A DNA stretch of 64,000 bases from Scandinavium sp002470465 (GCF_040750395.1 NZ_JBFLVD010000018.1:186001-250000), one strand, 5' to 3'; counted from the first letter of the stretch, positions 34,395 to 44,532 are shown. The notes: generated from the sequence alone by a model not told the origin. A program made the numbers and translations.

Positions 34395-37100
34395 TTAAAC
34401 CCCATATCCCATCATTTTCAGCAGCTGTTGGGCATGCTGTACGGCATCCTGGCGGTGCGCCACGCCGAGCTTCTGATACAGGTTACGGATATGCGTCTTA
34501 ATGGTTGTGGCGGCCACGTCCAGCTCGCCTGCAATCTGATCGTTGCTGTAGCCGGAATAAATTAGCCCCAGGACCTGCCACTCGCGCTGAGTCAGCGGGC
34601 TGGTGCGAATCAGCTCCGGCACTTCCGGATGCGTTAACAGCCGTTCGACGAAGTTTTCGTCAAAATGCGCAAACTTATGCCGGTGATGCTGGTTGATCTC
34701 ACGCAGAATGCGCTGGGCGCGATGCTGCTCCAGCTCCGGTAACGTGTTGAGCTGCAGCAGCTGACGCAGCTGCTGTGCCATCGCCTCGCCTTCAATCACA
34801 AAGTGGCTGATAAACCCGGTGCGGTTGGAAAGCGTTAGCGCCTCTATCAGTGCGAGCTGGGCGTCATTCTTCCTGTCTGCCTGCCAGTAGAGCTGGTTAA
34901 GCAGCAGCAGGTTGCGGTTGAGATCGCTCATCAGCCGCAGCGAGCGGGCGTTCTCATTCAGTTCTTCCAGCACCATTTCCGCCGACTCAAATTCGCCGAG
35001 CAGGATCTGTGCACGGGCAATGTTGCGCCACTGGCTTTGCAGGAAGTGGTTGTTGGCGAAGGCGGGTTTTGGCGTCTGGCGCAGCCAGTTGGCGGCGGAT
35101 TTCTTATCGCCAATCATCTGCCAGTAAATCACCCGTACCTTATCGGCGTTGGACACCCAGTCGCTGTGGTACTGGCCGTTGCCGAGCAGGTTTTCCAGTC
35201 TATTCAGGTGGTTGCGGGCGTTATCAAGATCGCCACGCGCCAGTGAGCTTTGTACCAGCAGCGCCAGGCACTGCAGCTGCTGCTGTGGCTGATAGGTGGC
35301 GAGCACGTCCATACCATGGCGCGCGCTCAGCTCCGCTTCATCAAGACGAGCCCAGGCCCAGAGTAGCTGTGCGCGGATGCGCAGCAGGAATTCGTGCATT
35401 GGCAGCTGTTCGAGATGCTGCTCGCGAATGAGCTGGAACGCTTTTTCCTGAGTTTCCCAGGCGGCCTGCAGGAAGCCCTGCGCGAACAGGATTTCGCTTT
35501 GTTGAATCAGACTCCAGAGCGCGTAATGCCATACTTCATGGCGGCGCGCCATCTGCTCGGTTTGCTGCATGACCGCCAGAGATTTGCTGAGCTTGCCCTG
35601 GCAGTGCAGGACTTCGCCGTGAACGGAGGTCGCGACAATACGGCTGTAGAAGCTGGCGAGCGGCAGTTCATCGAGAGCGACCATGGCAAGACGTTCAGCT
35701 TCTTCAGCATCGCCGTCGTTAATGGCCACCTGTGCGCGCAGGGCATTGAAATCGCCGTGCAGGGTAGCATCCATCTCGCCGCTGACTTCTTCTTCCACGC
35801 GAGCGAGCAGGGTATTTACCTCGCTGTAGCGGTGCTGACTTTGCATCAGCCAGGCCTGCAACAGCACCAGCCGTGGGTTTTCCAGCAGGCTGTCCCACGG
35901 CAGGGCCGCCAGCGACTCTTCAAGCAGCGTCAGCTCGCTATGGTGGAACAGGCCCCAGGCATGATTAAGCAGGATATCGCGCAGCATGCTGGCGTCACCC
36001 GCCGACAGCGCGTGATGAATGGCTTCGCTCGGGAAGCCCTGCGCCATCCAGCTTTCCGCGGCGGCGCGATGGATATCCGGTAGTTCAGTCGCCAGCTCCC
36101 ACTGACAGCGCTGGCGCAGGAAGCTACCGAACAGCGGGTGGAAGCTGAACCATTCGCCGGTGTTGTCCATGCGTTGCAGGAACAGACCCTGGCGTTCGAT
36201 CTCTTCGAGCCGCATCTGGCCGTTCTCTTCGTTGGTAACCCGAACGATCAGCGCATCGTTCATTGAACGCAGCAGCGAGCTTTTCAGCAGGAAATGGCGG
36301 GTGGGAAGATCAACGTTATCCAGCACTTCATCCACCAGATAATCGGAGAGATGGCTGGCGTTGATGCCCGAGAGGCGACGTGCGGAGTGATGCGCAGCGC
36401 TGGTGTTTTGTCGCGCGGAGAGCGCAATCAGCTGAAGCGCGGTGGCCCAGCCCGCGACGTCGTCGCATATCCTGCTGCTTTCAGTGGCTTCAATCGGGGA
36501 AGTCAGGCGACAGTCAAAAAACTGCTTCGCTTCCTGATGGTTAAACGCCAGCTGCTGGCTGCCGATTTCCAGCAGCTCATCGCGCACCCGTAAATTAGCG
36601 ATGCCAAGCTGTGGCAGGTTGCGCGACAGGACGACCAGCGTCATGTTTTCCGGCTGATGTCGCAGGAAGAAGCGCATGGCGTCGTGGATGACCGGGTTCG
36701 TGATGAGATGGTAGTCATCAATCACCAGCAGCAGCGGACGCTGCCAGGCGTTAAGCTCGATAAACAGCTGTGCAAACAGCGAGGTGAGGCTGGCGTATTG
36801 TCGCTTCTGCACCATGGTTTCGCTGGCGGCACAATGACCGTCCGTTGCCTGCTGGATTGCGGCAATCAGATAGCTGGCAAAACGTTCCTGCTGGTTATCC
36901 CCCTCATCGAGAGAAAACCATCCCAGATCGCTTTTCCCTGCTGCCCACTGTGAAATGAGTGTGGTTTTTCCGTAACCTGCCGGGCTGGTTACCAGCGCGA
37001 GACGGTAATTGTTCGCGCCGGAAAGTTTCGCCAGTAGCCGGTCGCGAACCACGGTGTGTTCAAGACGGACGGGACGACTTAATTTAGACGGAATCAACAT
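34395..37100 (-). CDS. malT: Maltose regulon activator MalT
   Basis: 901-residue STAND-class ATP-dependent activator. It has a Walker A motif SPAGYGKTTLISQW near residue 40, the nucleotide-binding and winged-helix region to about 420, a TPR-like sensor that binds maltotriose, and a C-terminal LuxR-type helix-turn-helix (LTQREWQVLGLIYSGYSNDQ). Same length as in E. coli. It activates divergent malPQ. A CRP site upstream explains catabolite control. Confidence 0.97.
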   Translation of the reverse strand: MLIPSKLSRPVRLEHTVVRDRLLAKLSGANNYRLALVTSPAGYGKTTLISQWAAGKSDLGWFSLDEGDNQQERFASYLIAAIQQATDGHCAASETMVQKRQYASLTSLFAQLFIELNAWQRPLLLVIDDYHLITNPVIHDAMRFFLRHQPENMTLVVLSRNLPQLGIANLRVRDELLEIGSQQLAFNHQEAKQFFDCRLTSPIEATESSRICDDVAGWATALQLIALSARQNTSAAHHSARRLSGINASHLSDYLVDEVLDNVDLPTRHFLLKSSLLRSMNDALIVRVTNEENGQMRLEEIERQGLFLQRMDNTGEWFSFHPLFGSFLRQRCQWELATELPDIHRAAAESWMAQGFPSEAIHHALSAGDASMLRDILLNHAWGLFHHSELTLLEESLAALPWDSLLENPRLVLLQAWLMQSQHRYSEVNTLLARVEEEVSGEMDATLHGDFNALRAQVAINDGDAEEAERLAMVALDELPLASFYSRIVATSVHGEVLHCQGKLSKSLAVMQQTEQMARRHEVWHYALWSLIQQSEILFAQGFLQAAWETQEKAFQLIREQHLEQLPMHEFLLRIRAQLLWAWARLDEAELSARHGMDVLATYQPQQQLQCLALLVQSSLARGDLDNARNHLNRLENLLGNGQYHSDWVSNADKVRVIYWQMIGDKKSAANWLRQTPKPAFANNHFLQSQWRNIARAQILLGEFESAEMVLEELNENARSLRLMSDLNRNLLLLNQLYWQADRKNDAQLALIEALTLSNRTGFISHFVIEGEAMAQQLRQLLQLNTLPELEQHRAQRILREINQHHRHKFAHFDENFVERLLTHPEVPELIRTSPLTQREWQVLGLIYSGYSNDQIAGELDVAATTIKTHIRNLYQKLGVAHRQDAVQHAQQLLKMMGYGV

Positions 37101-37220
37101 AGGATTATCACTTCACTGTGCGAGTAAGAGTTTGTTTTTTTTCGCGCTTCGTAATTAATGTCTGTTAAGGTCAGGCATATGCTTAATTATTGCAAGTTAT
37201 GTCCGATTTTTATGCTTATG

Positions 37221-37240
37221 ATTTTGCACTCTGTCACAAA
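37221..37240 (-). promoter_or_regulatory. CRP site of malT
   Basis: Read on the minus strand this is TTTGTGACAGAGTGCAAAAT, which closely matches the CRP site known upstream of E. coli malT (TTGTGACACAGTGCAAATT). Confidence 0.8.
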
Positions 37241-37561
37241 TATCAATGAAGCATAAACGGTATCGCTGAAACCGGTGCCAGTGCGCATGAATGCTGGTTT
37301 CGTGAAATTGTTAAAGTGTGCGTTTCATCTATTTTTTAGGAACACGCAGAATCTTATTTTTCTTTTTTTCAGCAAAACATTTGTCGGTAAATACGCTTTT
37401 CAAATGAAAGGGATTCACGAATTGTTATTACGCGTAAGTAATGATTTCCCCGCCTTCCTGTATTTTACAAAACGTCTTTTCAATTTCACTTACGGGACGG
37501 GTATAAAGTGAGCAGAAACGCCGTTAACGGCTAACGTTATAGTGGCAACGATCACACTTTT

Positions 37562-37608
37562 TGCTCATCCCTGCTACTCCTCCCCGGCTAATCCCTGGCG
37601 GGATGAGG
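37562..37608 (+). promoter_or_regulatory. MalT boxes of the malPQ promoter
   Basis: CGGGATGAGG at 37599-37608 is a direct-orientation match to the MalT box GGGGATGAGG. Inverted candidates are TGCTCATCCC (37562-37571) and CTCCTCCCC (about 37577-37585). The cluster lies 60-110 bases before malP, as expected for the MalT-dependent promoter. Confidence 0.75.
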
Positions 37609-37670
37609 ACGGTAAACAGGCTCCCCGGCACACTAGCGCCAACGTTTTAGCTAACAGGACTGGAATCCTT

Positions 37671-40061
37671 ATGTCACAGCCGACCTTCGATAAAGCACAG
37701 TTTCAGGCAGCCCTGACGCGTCAGTGGCAGCGTATTGGCCTGCAGGCCGCAAACGACATGACCCCACATCAGTGGTGGCAGGCGGTGAGCGGTGCGTTGG
37801 CCGAACTGCTGGCGGCTCAACCGGTGGCGAAGCCGGAAAAAGGGCTGCGCCACGTGAACTACATTTCAATGGAGTTCCTGATTGGCCGTCTGACCGGTAA
37901 TAACCTGCTGAACCTCGGCTGGTATCAGGAAGTGAGCGACGTGCTGAAGGCGCATGATGTTTCCCTGACGGACCTACTGGAACAGGAGCGTGACCCCGGG
38001 CTTGGAAATGGCGGTCTGGGGCGTCTGGCGGCCTGTTTCCTCGATTCGATGGCGACAGTTGGACAGGCAGGCATTGGCTATGGCCTCAATTATCAGTACG
38101 GCCTGTTCCGTCAGACCTTTGAGGACGGCCAGCAAATCGAAGCGCCGGACGACTGGCACCGCGGCAGCTATCCGTGGTTCCGCCACAATGAAGCGCTGGA
38201 TGTGCAGGTCGGTATCGGCGGCAAAGTGGTAAAAGGTGACTGGCAACCTGCGTTCACGATGGTCGGTCAGGCCTGGGATTTGCCGGTGCTCGGCTACCGC
38301 AACGGCGTGGCGCAGCCGCTGCGCCTGTGGCAGGCGACCCACGCGCATCCGTTCAACCTGACCAAATTCAACGACGGCGATTTCCTGCGTGCCGAACAGC
38401 AGGGCATCGATGCCGACAAGCTGACCAAAGTGCTTTACCCGAACGACAACCATCTGGCGGGTAAAAAGCTGCGCCTGATGCAGCAGTATTTCCAGTGTGC
38501 CTGCTCGGTAGCGGATATTCTGCGTCGCCATCATCTGGCGGGCCGCAAGCTGGCGGAGTTGCCAAAGTTCGAAGTCATTCAGCTTAACGATACTCACCCG
38601 ACTATTGCCATTCCTGAACTGCTGCGCGTGCTGCTCGATGAGCACCAGCTAAGCTGGGACGACGCCTGGGCCATCACCAGCAAAACCTTCGCCTACACCA
38701 ACCACACCCTGATGCCGGAAGCGCTTGAGTGCTGGGATGAGAAGCTGGTGAAGGTGCTGCTGCCGCGCCATATGCAGATCATCAACGAAATCAACAAGCG
38801 CTTTAAAGTGCTGGTCGACAAAACCTGGCCGGGTGACGAAGCCGTTTGGGCGAAACTGGCGGTGGTGCACGATAAACAAGTACGTATGGCGAACATGTGT
38901 GTGGTGAGCGGCTTTGCAGTGAACGGCGTGGCCGCGCTCCATTCCGATCTGGTGGTGAAAGATCTGTTCCCGGAATATCACCAGCTTTGGCCGAACAAGT
39001 TCCACAACGTCACCAACGGCATCACGCCGCGCCGCTGGATCAAACAATGTAACCCGCAGCTTGCAGCGCTGTTCGACAAGACGCTGAAAAAAGAGTGGGC
39101 CAACGATCTCGACCAGCTGATTAAGCTTGAAAAACACGCCGACGATGCGAAGTTCCGTAAAACCTGGCGCGACATTAAGCTTGCCAACAAGCAGCGCCTG
39201 GCGGCGTTTGTGAAGCAGCGCACCGGTATTGATATCAACCCGGAAGCCATTTTCGATATTCAGATTAAACGCCTGCACGAGTACAAACGCCAGCACCTGA
39301 ACCTGCTGCATATTCTCGCGCTTTACAAAGAGATCCGCGAGAACCCGAAAGCGGATCGCGTACCGCGCGTGTTCCTGTTTGGCGCGAAAGCCGCACCGGG
39401 CTATTACCTGGCGAAGAACATCATTTTTGCTATCAACAAAGTGGCGGAAGCGATCAACAACGATCCGAAGGTGGGTGACAAGCTGAAGGTGGTGTTCCTG
39501 CCGGACTACTGCGTATCGGCGGCAGAGCTGCTGATCCCGGCGGTGGATGTTTCCGAACAGATTTCAACGGCGGGGAAAGAAGCCTCCGGCACCGGCAACA
39601 TGAAGCTCGCGCTGAACGGCGCCCTGACGGTCGGCACGCTCGACGGCGCTAACGTCGAAATCGCTGAGCAGGTTGGCGATGAGAACATCTTCATCTTCGG
39701 CCATACCGTGGAAGAGGTTAAGGCGCTGAAAGCTAAAGGCTACGACCCGGTGAAATGGCGCAAGAAAGACAAAGTGCTGGATGCGGTGCTGAAGGAGCTG
39801 GAAAGCGGCAAATACAGCGGCGGCGACAAGCACGCGTTTGACCAGATGCTGCACAGCATCGGTAAGCAGGGCGGCGACCCGTATCTGGTGCTGGCGGACT
39901 TCGCGGCCTACGTGGAAGCGCAGAAGCAGGTGGACGTGCTGTACCGTGACCAGGAAGCCTGGACCCGCGCGGCGATCCTCAACAGCGCGCGCTGCGGTAT
40001 GTTCAGCTCGGACCGTTCAATCCGCGATTATCAGAGCCGTATCTGGCAGGAAAAACGTTAA
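37671..40061 (+). CDS. malP: Maltodextrin phosphorylase
   Basis: 796-residue GT35 phosphorylase that releases glucose 1-phosphate from linear maltodextrins. The pyridoxal phosphate lysine is Lys 645 in GTGNMKLALNGA. It shares DPGLGNGGLGRLAACFLDS with GlgP. The start at 37671 begins MSQPTFDKAQF, aligning with E. coli; the longer frame from 37542 would run through the MalT boxes. First gene of malPQ. Confidence 0.97.
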   Translation: MSQPTFDKAQFQAALTRQWQRIGLQAANDMTPHQWWQAVSGALAELLAAQPVAKPEKGLRHVNYISMEFLIGRLTGNNLLNLGWYQEVSDVLKAHDVSLTDLLEQERDPGLGNGGLGRLAACFLDSMATVGQAGIGYGLNYQYGLFRQTFEDGQQIEAPDDWHRGSYPWFRHNEALDVQVGIGGKVVKGDWQPAFTMVGQAWDLPVLGYRNGVAQPLRLWQATHAHPFNLTKFNDGDFLRAEQQGIDADKLTKVLYPNDNHLAGKKLRLMQQYFQCACSVADILRRHHLAGRKLAELPKFEVIQLNDTHPTIAIPELLRVLLDEHQLSWDDAWAITSKTFAYTNHTLMPEALECWDEKLVKVLLPRHMQIINEINKRFKVLVDKTWPGDEAVWAKLAVVHDKQVRMANMCVVSGFAVNGVAALHSDLVVKDLFPEYHQLWPNKFHNVTNGITPRRWIKQCNPQLAALFDKTLKKEWANDLDQLIKLEKHADDAKFRKTWRDIKLANKQRLAAFVKQRTGIDINPEAIFDIQIKRLHEYKRQHLNLLHILALYKEIRENPKADRVPRVFLFGAKAAPGYYLAKNIIFAINKVAEAINNDPKVGDKLKVVFLPDYCVSAAELLIPAVDVSEQISTAGKEASGTGNMKLALNGALTVGTLDGANVEIAEQVGDENIFIFGHTVEEVKALKAKGYDPVKWRKKDKVLDAVLKELESGKYSGGDKHAFDQMLHSIGKQGGDPYLVLADFAAYVEAQKQVDVLYRDQEAWTRAAILNSARCGMFSSDRSIRDYQSRIWQEKR

Positions 40062-40070
40062 GGGAGTGCT

Positions 40071-42152
40071 ATGGAGAGCAAACGTCTGGACGCTGCCGCG
40101 CAGGCGGCGGGCATCAGTCCAAGCTACATCAATGCCCACGGCAAACCACAGTCTATTGGTGCTGACACCAAGCGGCGTTTGCTGGATGCAATGCATCACA
40201 CGGCCACGAAAGTGGCCGTCACGCCGGTGCCGAACGTGCTGGTCTTCACCCACGGTAAAAAAATGTCGTTTCCGGTGGAAGGCCGCGGTGAGTTTCACTG
40301 GATGCTGACGACCGAAGAGGGTGCGCAGCATCAGGGGAATGCGACGGCAGGCAAAGCGCTGAATTTACCTTCGCGTCTTCCGGAGGGTTATCACACTCTG
40401 ACGCTGACGCAGAGCGACCATCGCTGGCATTGCCGGGTGATTATTGCCCCCGAACGTTGCTACGAGCCGCAGGCGCTGAAGCAGGGAAAAAAGCTGTGGG
40501 GCAGCTGCGTGCAGCTCTACACCCTGCGTTCCAAAAATAACTGGGGCATCGGCGATTTCGGCGATCTGCAGGCGATGCTACCGGAAATCGCCCGTCGCGG
40601 CGGATCGTTTATCGGTCTGAACCCGATTCATGCGCTTTACCCGGCGAACCCGGAGAGCGCCAGCCCGTATAGCCCGTCTTCCCGCCGCTGGCTGAACGTG
40701 ATTTATATCGACGTGACTGCGGTGGAAGATTTTAGCCTCAGTAAAGAGGCGCAGGCGTGGTGGAAGCTATCCACCACACAGCAGGCGCTAAAATCGGCAC
40801 GCGATGCTGAATGGGTCGACTATGCGACCGTTACCGCGCTGAAAATGACCGCGCTGCGCATGGCATGGAAAGGTTTCTCGCAGCGTGATGACGACCGGAT
40901 GGCGGCGTTTCGCCAGTTCGCGCTCAACGAGGGTGAAAGCCTGTACTGGCAGGCGGCGTTTGATGCCCTGCACGCGTATCAGGTGAAAGAGGACGAAATG
41001 CGCTGGGGCTGGCCGGCCTGGCCGGAGGCGTACCAGACTATCGACAGTCCGGAAGTGAAGGCGTTTTGCCAGAAGCATGCAGACGAAGTGGATTTCTTCC
41101 TCTGGCTGCAATGGCTGGCGTATTGCCAGTTCGCGGCCTGCTGGAACGTCTGTCAGCAGTACGAAATGCCGATTGGCCTGTATCGTGACCTGGCGGTAGG
41201 CGTCGCTGAGGGCGGTTCCGAGACCTGGTGCGATCGCGAACTCTATTGCCTGAAGGCCTCCGTGGGGGCACCGCCGGATATTCTGGGGCCGCTGGGGCAA
41301 AACTGGGGCCTGCCGCCGATGGATCCGCACATCATTGCCGCGCGAGCCTACGAACCCTTTATCGAGTTGCTGCGCGCCAATATGCAAAACTGCGGCGCGC
41401 TGCGTATCGACCACGTGATGTCGGTCCTGCGCCTGTGGTGGATCCCATACGGCGAAACGGCGGATCACGGTGCTTATGTGTACTATCCGGTAGACGATCT
41501 GCTGTCGATTCTGGCGCTGGAGAGTAAGCGTCACCAGTGCATGGTAATCGGCGAAGATCTGGGGACGGTGCCGGTAGAAATCGTCGGCAAATTGCGCAAA
41601 AGCGGCGTGTACTCTTACAAGGTGCTCTATTTCGAAAGCGATCATGAGAAGACCTTCCGCGCGCCAAAGGCATATCCGGAACAGTCGATGGCGGTTGCCA
41701 CTACTCACGATCTGCCCACGCTGCGTGGCTACTGGGAAAGCGGCGATTTGACGCTTGGCAAAACGCTGGGCTTGTACCCTGACGAGGTGATTCTGCGCGG
41801 CCTGTATCAGGATCGTGAACTGGCGAAACAAGGGCTGCTGGACGCCCTGCATAACTATGGCTGTCTGCCAAAGCGTGCCGGACATAAGGCGTCGCTGATG
41901 AGCATGACCAGCACGCTGAGCCGTGGGATGCAGCGCTATATTGCCGACAGCCATAGCGCGCTGCTTGGCCTGCAGCCGGAAGACTGGCTGGATATGGCTG
42001 CCCCGGTGAACATCCCGGGCACCAGCTATCAGTACAAAAACTGGCGGCGCAAGCTCTCCACTTCGCTTGAGGCGATGTTTGCCGATAAAACCGTGAACAA
42101 GCTGATTAAAGATCTGGATAAGCGCAGGAAAGCGGCGGGGAAACAGAAGTAA
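40071..42152 (+). CDS. malQ: 4-alpha-glucanotransferase (amylomaltase)
   Basis: 693-residue GH77 enzyme that disproportionates maltodextrins, releasing glucose and making longer chains for MalP. Catalytic features are CGALRIDHVMSVLRLWW (the nucleophile Asp), VIGEDLGTVP (the acid Glu) and TTHDLPTLRGYW. It lies nine bases after malP. The normal length is about 694. Confidence 0.96.
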   Translation: MESKRLDAAAQAAGISPSYINAHGKPQSIGADTKRRLLDAMHHTATKVAVTPVPNVLVFTHGKKMSFPVEGRGEFHWMLTTEEGAQHQGNATAGKALNLPSRLPEGYHTLTLTQSDHRWHCRVIIAPERCYEPQALKQGKKLWGSCVQLYTLRSKNNWGIGDFGDLQAMLPEIARRGGSFIGLNPIHALYPANPESASPYSPSSRRWLNVIYIDVTAVEDFSLSKEAQAWWKLSTTQQALKSARDAEWVDYATVTALKMTALRMAWKGFSQRDDDRMAAFRQFALNEGESLYWQAAFDALHAYQVKEDEMRWGWPAWPEAYQTIDSPEVKAFCQKHADEVDFFLWLQWLAYCQFAACWNVCQQYEMPIGLYRDLAVGVAEGGSETWCDRELYCLKASVGAPPDILGPLGQNWGLPPMDPHIIAARAYEPFIELLRANMQNCGALRIDHVMSVLRLWWIPYGETADHGAYVYYPVDDLLSILALESKRHQCMVIGEDLGTVPVEIVGKLRKSGVYSYKVLYFESDHEKTFRAPKAYPEQSMAVATTHDLPTLRGYWESGDLTLGKTLGLYPDEVILRGLYQDRELAKQGLLDALHNYGCLPKRAGHKASLMSMTSTLSRGMQRYIADSHSALLGLQPEDWLDMAAPVNIPGTSYQYKNWRRKLSTSLEAMFADKTVNKLIKDLDKRRKAAGKQK

Positions 42153-42153
42153 A

Positions 42154-42200
42154 ACGAACCTGGGGGCGCTTTGCCCGCAAGGCTCGTTCATTTATTTTGC
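42154..42200 (+). terminator. Probable terminator after malQ
   Basis: ACGAACCTGGGGGC pairs imperfectly with GCCCGCAAGGCTCGT and is followed by TCATTTATTTT. It lies just after the malQ stop and before the REP units. Confidence 0.55.
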
Positions 42201-42301
42201 CGGATGGCGGTGTAAACACCTTATCCGGCCTACAAAATTTACCCATCCCTCAGGCCTGATTTGTAGGCCAGGTAAGGCATCAGCCGTCACCTGGCAATCA
42301 G
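42200..42301. repeat. REP units between malQ and gntT
   Basis: GCCGGATGGCGGTGTAAACACC ends in a CCGGCCTAC end, and a second unit starts near TTTGTAGGCCAGGTAAGGCA and ends TCACCTGGCA. They form a BIME between converging genes. Confidence 0.8.
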
Positions 42302-42304
42302 CGC

Positions 42305-43621
42305 TTAAACCACCATGCCGAGCAGCAGACAGCCGATGAGGCCGCAGACGGAGATAATGGTTTCCAGCATCGACCAGGATTTGATGGTCTCGCCGATGGT
42401 CAGGTTGAAGTACTCTTTGAACAGCCAGAAGCCCGGATCGTTCACGTGAGAGAAGATAACGCTGCCGGAGCCGACAGCGATAACCATCAGCTCAGGGCTG
42501 ACGCCGGTCGTGGCGATAAGCGGTGCTACGATACCACCCGCCGTGATCGCCGCCACCGTCGCTGAACCGAGTGCGATACGCAGAACAGCAGCAATCGACC
42601 AGGCCATGAAGATGGGGGAGACGTTGGTTTCATGCATCATGGAGGCGATGTATTTATCCACGCCGCTGTCGACCAGAACCTGCTTGAAGGCGCCGCCGCC
42701 GCCGATGATCAGCAGCATCATCGCAATGATTTTAATCGCTGAAGTCAGAGTATCGTTAATCTGATCCATAGAGCGACCGCGGTTCAGACCAAAGGTGAAC
42801 AGGGCAATCAGCACCGCGATGAGCGTTGCCATGACCGGGTCGCCAAGGAATTCCGCTACCGGCAGGAAGGCGTGGCCTTGTGGCAGCACCATTTCTGCAA
42901 TGGCACGCATCGCCATCAGCACTACCGGCACCAGGGAAGTCCAGACGCTGACGCCGAAGCTCGGCATCTCTTCTTCCGTAAAGGTCTTCGCGTTGTAGAG
43001 GCCTTCCGGGATCGGCTTGTCGATGCCCTTCAGGCAGCGGGCAAATACCGGCCCGGCGAGGATCACGGTCGGGATGGCCAGAATAGTGCCGAACAGCAGG
43101 GTTTTCCCCATATCAGCGTGGAAGATGGTGGCAATAGCGGTTGGGCCCGGATGCGGCGGCAGGAAGCCGTGGGTCACGGAGAGTGCAGCCGCCATCGGCA
43201 CGCCGACATACAGCAGCGGAATATTGGCCGCAGCGGCAATGGTGAACACCAGAGGCAGCATCAGCACAAAGCCCACTTCATAGAACAGCGCAAAGCCAAC
43301 GGTGAAGCCGGTTAACACCACCGCCCACTGAATGTGCTTTTTACCAAACTTCGCGATAAGCGTCGTGGCGATGCGCTGAGCGCCGCCGCAGTCTGCCAGC
43401 ATTTTGCCGAGCATTGCGCCGAAGCCCATGATCAGCGCCAGGCTGCCGAGCGTACCGCCCACGCCGGTTTTGATAGAGCCGATGACTTTAACTAACGGCA
43501 TGCCCTGCATCAGACCGACTGCAAGCGCGACCAGTACCAGAGCGATAAATCCGTTCAGCTTGAAGCGGATCATCAGGAGCAGTAATAACGCAACACCGAT
43601 AGCGACAATGACTAATGGCAT
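42305..43621 (-). CDS. gntT: High-affinity gluconate transporter GntT
   Basis: 438-residue member of the GntP family of gluconate:proton symporters, with about 12 to 14 membrane segments. It starts MPLVIVAIGVALLLLLMIRF; the conserved block SVTHGFLPPHPGPTAIA is diagnostic. The C-terminal FSHVNDPGFWLFKEYFNL is also typical. Length and upstream GntR sites match E. coli gntT. The kinase gene gntK and regulator gene gntR are not in this window. Confidence 0.95.
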   Translation of the reverse strand: MPLVIVAIGVALLLLLMIRFKLNGFIALVLVALAVGLMQGMPLVKVIGSIKTGVGGTLGSLALIMGFGAMLGKMLADCGGAQRIATTLIAKFGKKHIQWAVVLTGFTVGFALFYEVGFVLMLPLVFTIAAAANIPLLYVGVPMAAALSVTHGFLPPHPGPTAIATIFHADMGKTLLFGTILAIPTVILAGPVFARCLKGIDKPIPEGLYNAKTFTEEEMPSFGVSVWTSLVPVVLMAMRAIAEMVLPQGHAFLPVAEFLGDPVMATLIAVLIALFTFGLNRGRSMDQINDTLTSAIKIIAMMLLIIGGGGAFKQVLVDSGVDKYIASMMHETNVSPIFMAWSIAAVLRIALGSATVAAITAGGIVAPLIATTGVSPELMVIAVGSGSVIFSHVNDPGFWLFKEYFNLTIGETIKSWSMLETIISVCGLIGCLLLGMVV

Positions 43622-43641
43622 GATTTATCTGACCTTTTATT

Positions 43642-43657
43642 TGTTATGGGTAACGTT
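43642..43657 (-). promoter_or_regulatory. Proximal GntR operator of gntT
   Basis: On the minus strand AACGTTACCCATAACA resembles ATGTTACCCGTATCAT, the GntR site. It lies 20-36 bases before the gntT start, inside the probable leader. Confidence 0.6.
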
Positions 43658-43782
43658 GTAATGCCAACGTTTCTGTTAGCTTGTCCCTGGCCGGGAACAG
43701 AGATATTACGGCACTGTGAACGTTGAGGGTTTTCCTGAACCAGGATAGCTGACCTTAATTATGGCAGCAGTGCTTGCCGGTG

Positions 43783-43798
43783 ATGATACGGGTAACAT
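43783..43798 (-). promoter_or_regulatory. Distal GntR operator of gntT
   Basis: ATGATACGGGTAACAT is the exact reverse complement of the ATGTTACCCGTATCAT-type GntR operator. Together with the proximal site about 141 bases away it fits repression by two sites, as known for E. coli gntT. Confidence 0.8.
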
Positions 43799-43931
43799 TG
43801 CCAGAATGAGAATCACCTGAAGTGTGAAAATTTCAATTGTGAGACTTAAGTCATACTCTTTGGGTGGGAATGGCAGGGTAAGGGCAGAAGAACGTGAGGA
43901 TTATCGGCGCGTGCGTGGGGGAGGAAATATC

Positions 43932-43948
43932 GGCCCGACGAGCGGGCC
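43932..43948 (-). terminator. Hairpin after nfuA
   Basis: GGCCCG and CGGGCC enclose a 5-base loop nine bases downstream of the nfuA stop; the T content after the stem on the minus strand is modest, so it is a weak terminator at best. Confidence 0.45.
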
Positions 43949-43956
43949 GGAGGAAA

Positions 43957-44532
43957 TCAGTAGTAGGAGTGCTCGCCGCGCTGGTGTTCGGTCAGATCGC
44001 GAACGCCTTTCAGCTCAGGGAATTCGTTCAGCAGCTGCTTCTCGATCCCTTCTTTCAGCGTCACGTCTACCATTGAACAACCGTTACAGCCGCCGCCAAA
44101 CTGCAGAATGGCGAGGCCGTCTTCGGTGATTTCCATCAGCGATACGCGACCGCCGTGGCCGGCGAGCTGAGGGTTAATCTGCGACTGTAGCAGATATTCC
44201 ACGCGTTCCATCAGCGGCGCATCGTCAGAGACTTTACGCATTTTGGCGTTCGGCGCTTTCAGCGTCAGCTGGGAACCTAACTGATCGGTCACAAAGTCGA
44301 TTTCCGCATCATCCAGATAGGGCGCGCTTAGCTCATCGACATACGCGGTCAGCAGGTCAAATTTCAGGGCAGTGTCACTGGCTTCCACCGCATCCGGCGG
44401 GCAGTAAGATACGCCACATTCAGCATTTGGGGTGCCCGGGTTAATCACAAATACGCGGATTTGTGTCCCTTCTTCCTGATTTGCCAGCAGTTTGGCAAAG
44501 TGCGCTTGTGCAGCATCGGAAATACGGATCAT
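43957..44532 (-). CDS. nfuA: Iron-sulfur carrier protein NfuA
   Basis: 191-residue Fe-S carrier. The N-terminal A-type-like domain (residues about 1-95) lacks the usual Cys triad, and the C-terminal Nfu domain has the cluster-binding CxxC in FGGGCNGCSMVDV. It passes 4Fe-4S clusters to target enzymes under stress. Same length as E. coli NfuA. Neighbours gntT and gntX are as in E. coli. Confidence 0.96.
   Translation of the reverse strand: MIRISDAAQAHFAKLLANQEEGTQIRVFVINPGTPNAECGVSYCPPDAVEASDTALKFDLLTAYVDELSAPYLDDAEIDFVTDQLGSQLTLKAPNAKMRKVSDDAPLMERVEYLLQSQINPQLAGHGGRVSLMEITEDGLAILQFGGGCNGCSMVDVTLKEGIEKQLLNEFPELKGVRDLTEHQRGEHSYY

Larger units (their letters stand above)
37101..37670. other. malT-malP divergent regulatory region
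   Basis: 570 bases with no convincing gene. It holds the malT promoter with a CRP site (37221-37240) on one side and the malP promoter with MalT boxes (37562-37608) on the other. The middle is AT-rich. A 78-codon frame at 37275-37511 exists, but it has no family resemblance and crosses the promoter area, so it is not called. Confidence 0.75.
43622..43956. other. gntT promoter region and nfuA 3' region
   Basis: 335 bases without a gene. Two GntR-like operators (43642-43657 and 43783-43798) flank the gntT promoter area, and a G/C-rich hairpin at 43932-43948 follows nfuA. No other element was recognised. Confidence 0.7.

Noticed and set aside
37275..37511. 78-codon frame between malT and malP
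   Set aside because: It lies in the divergent regulatory region with a CRP site and MalT boxes on either side, and shows no conserved protein features. It is Phe-rich, as expected of AT-rich spacer.
40788..42191. 467-codon open frame on the minus strand
   Set aside because: It is antisense to malQ, a full-length GH77 enzyme with catalytic residues.
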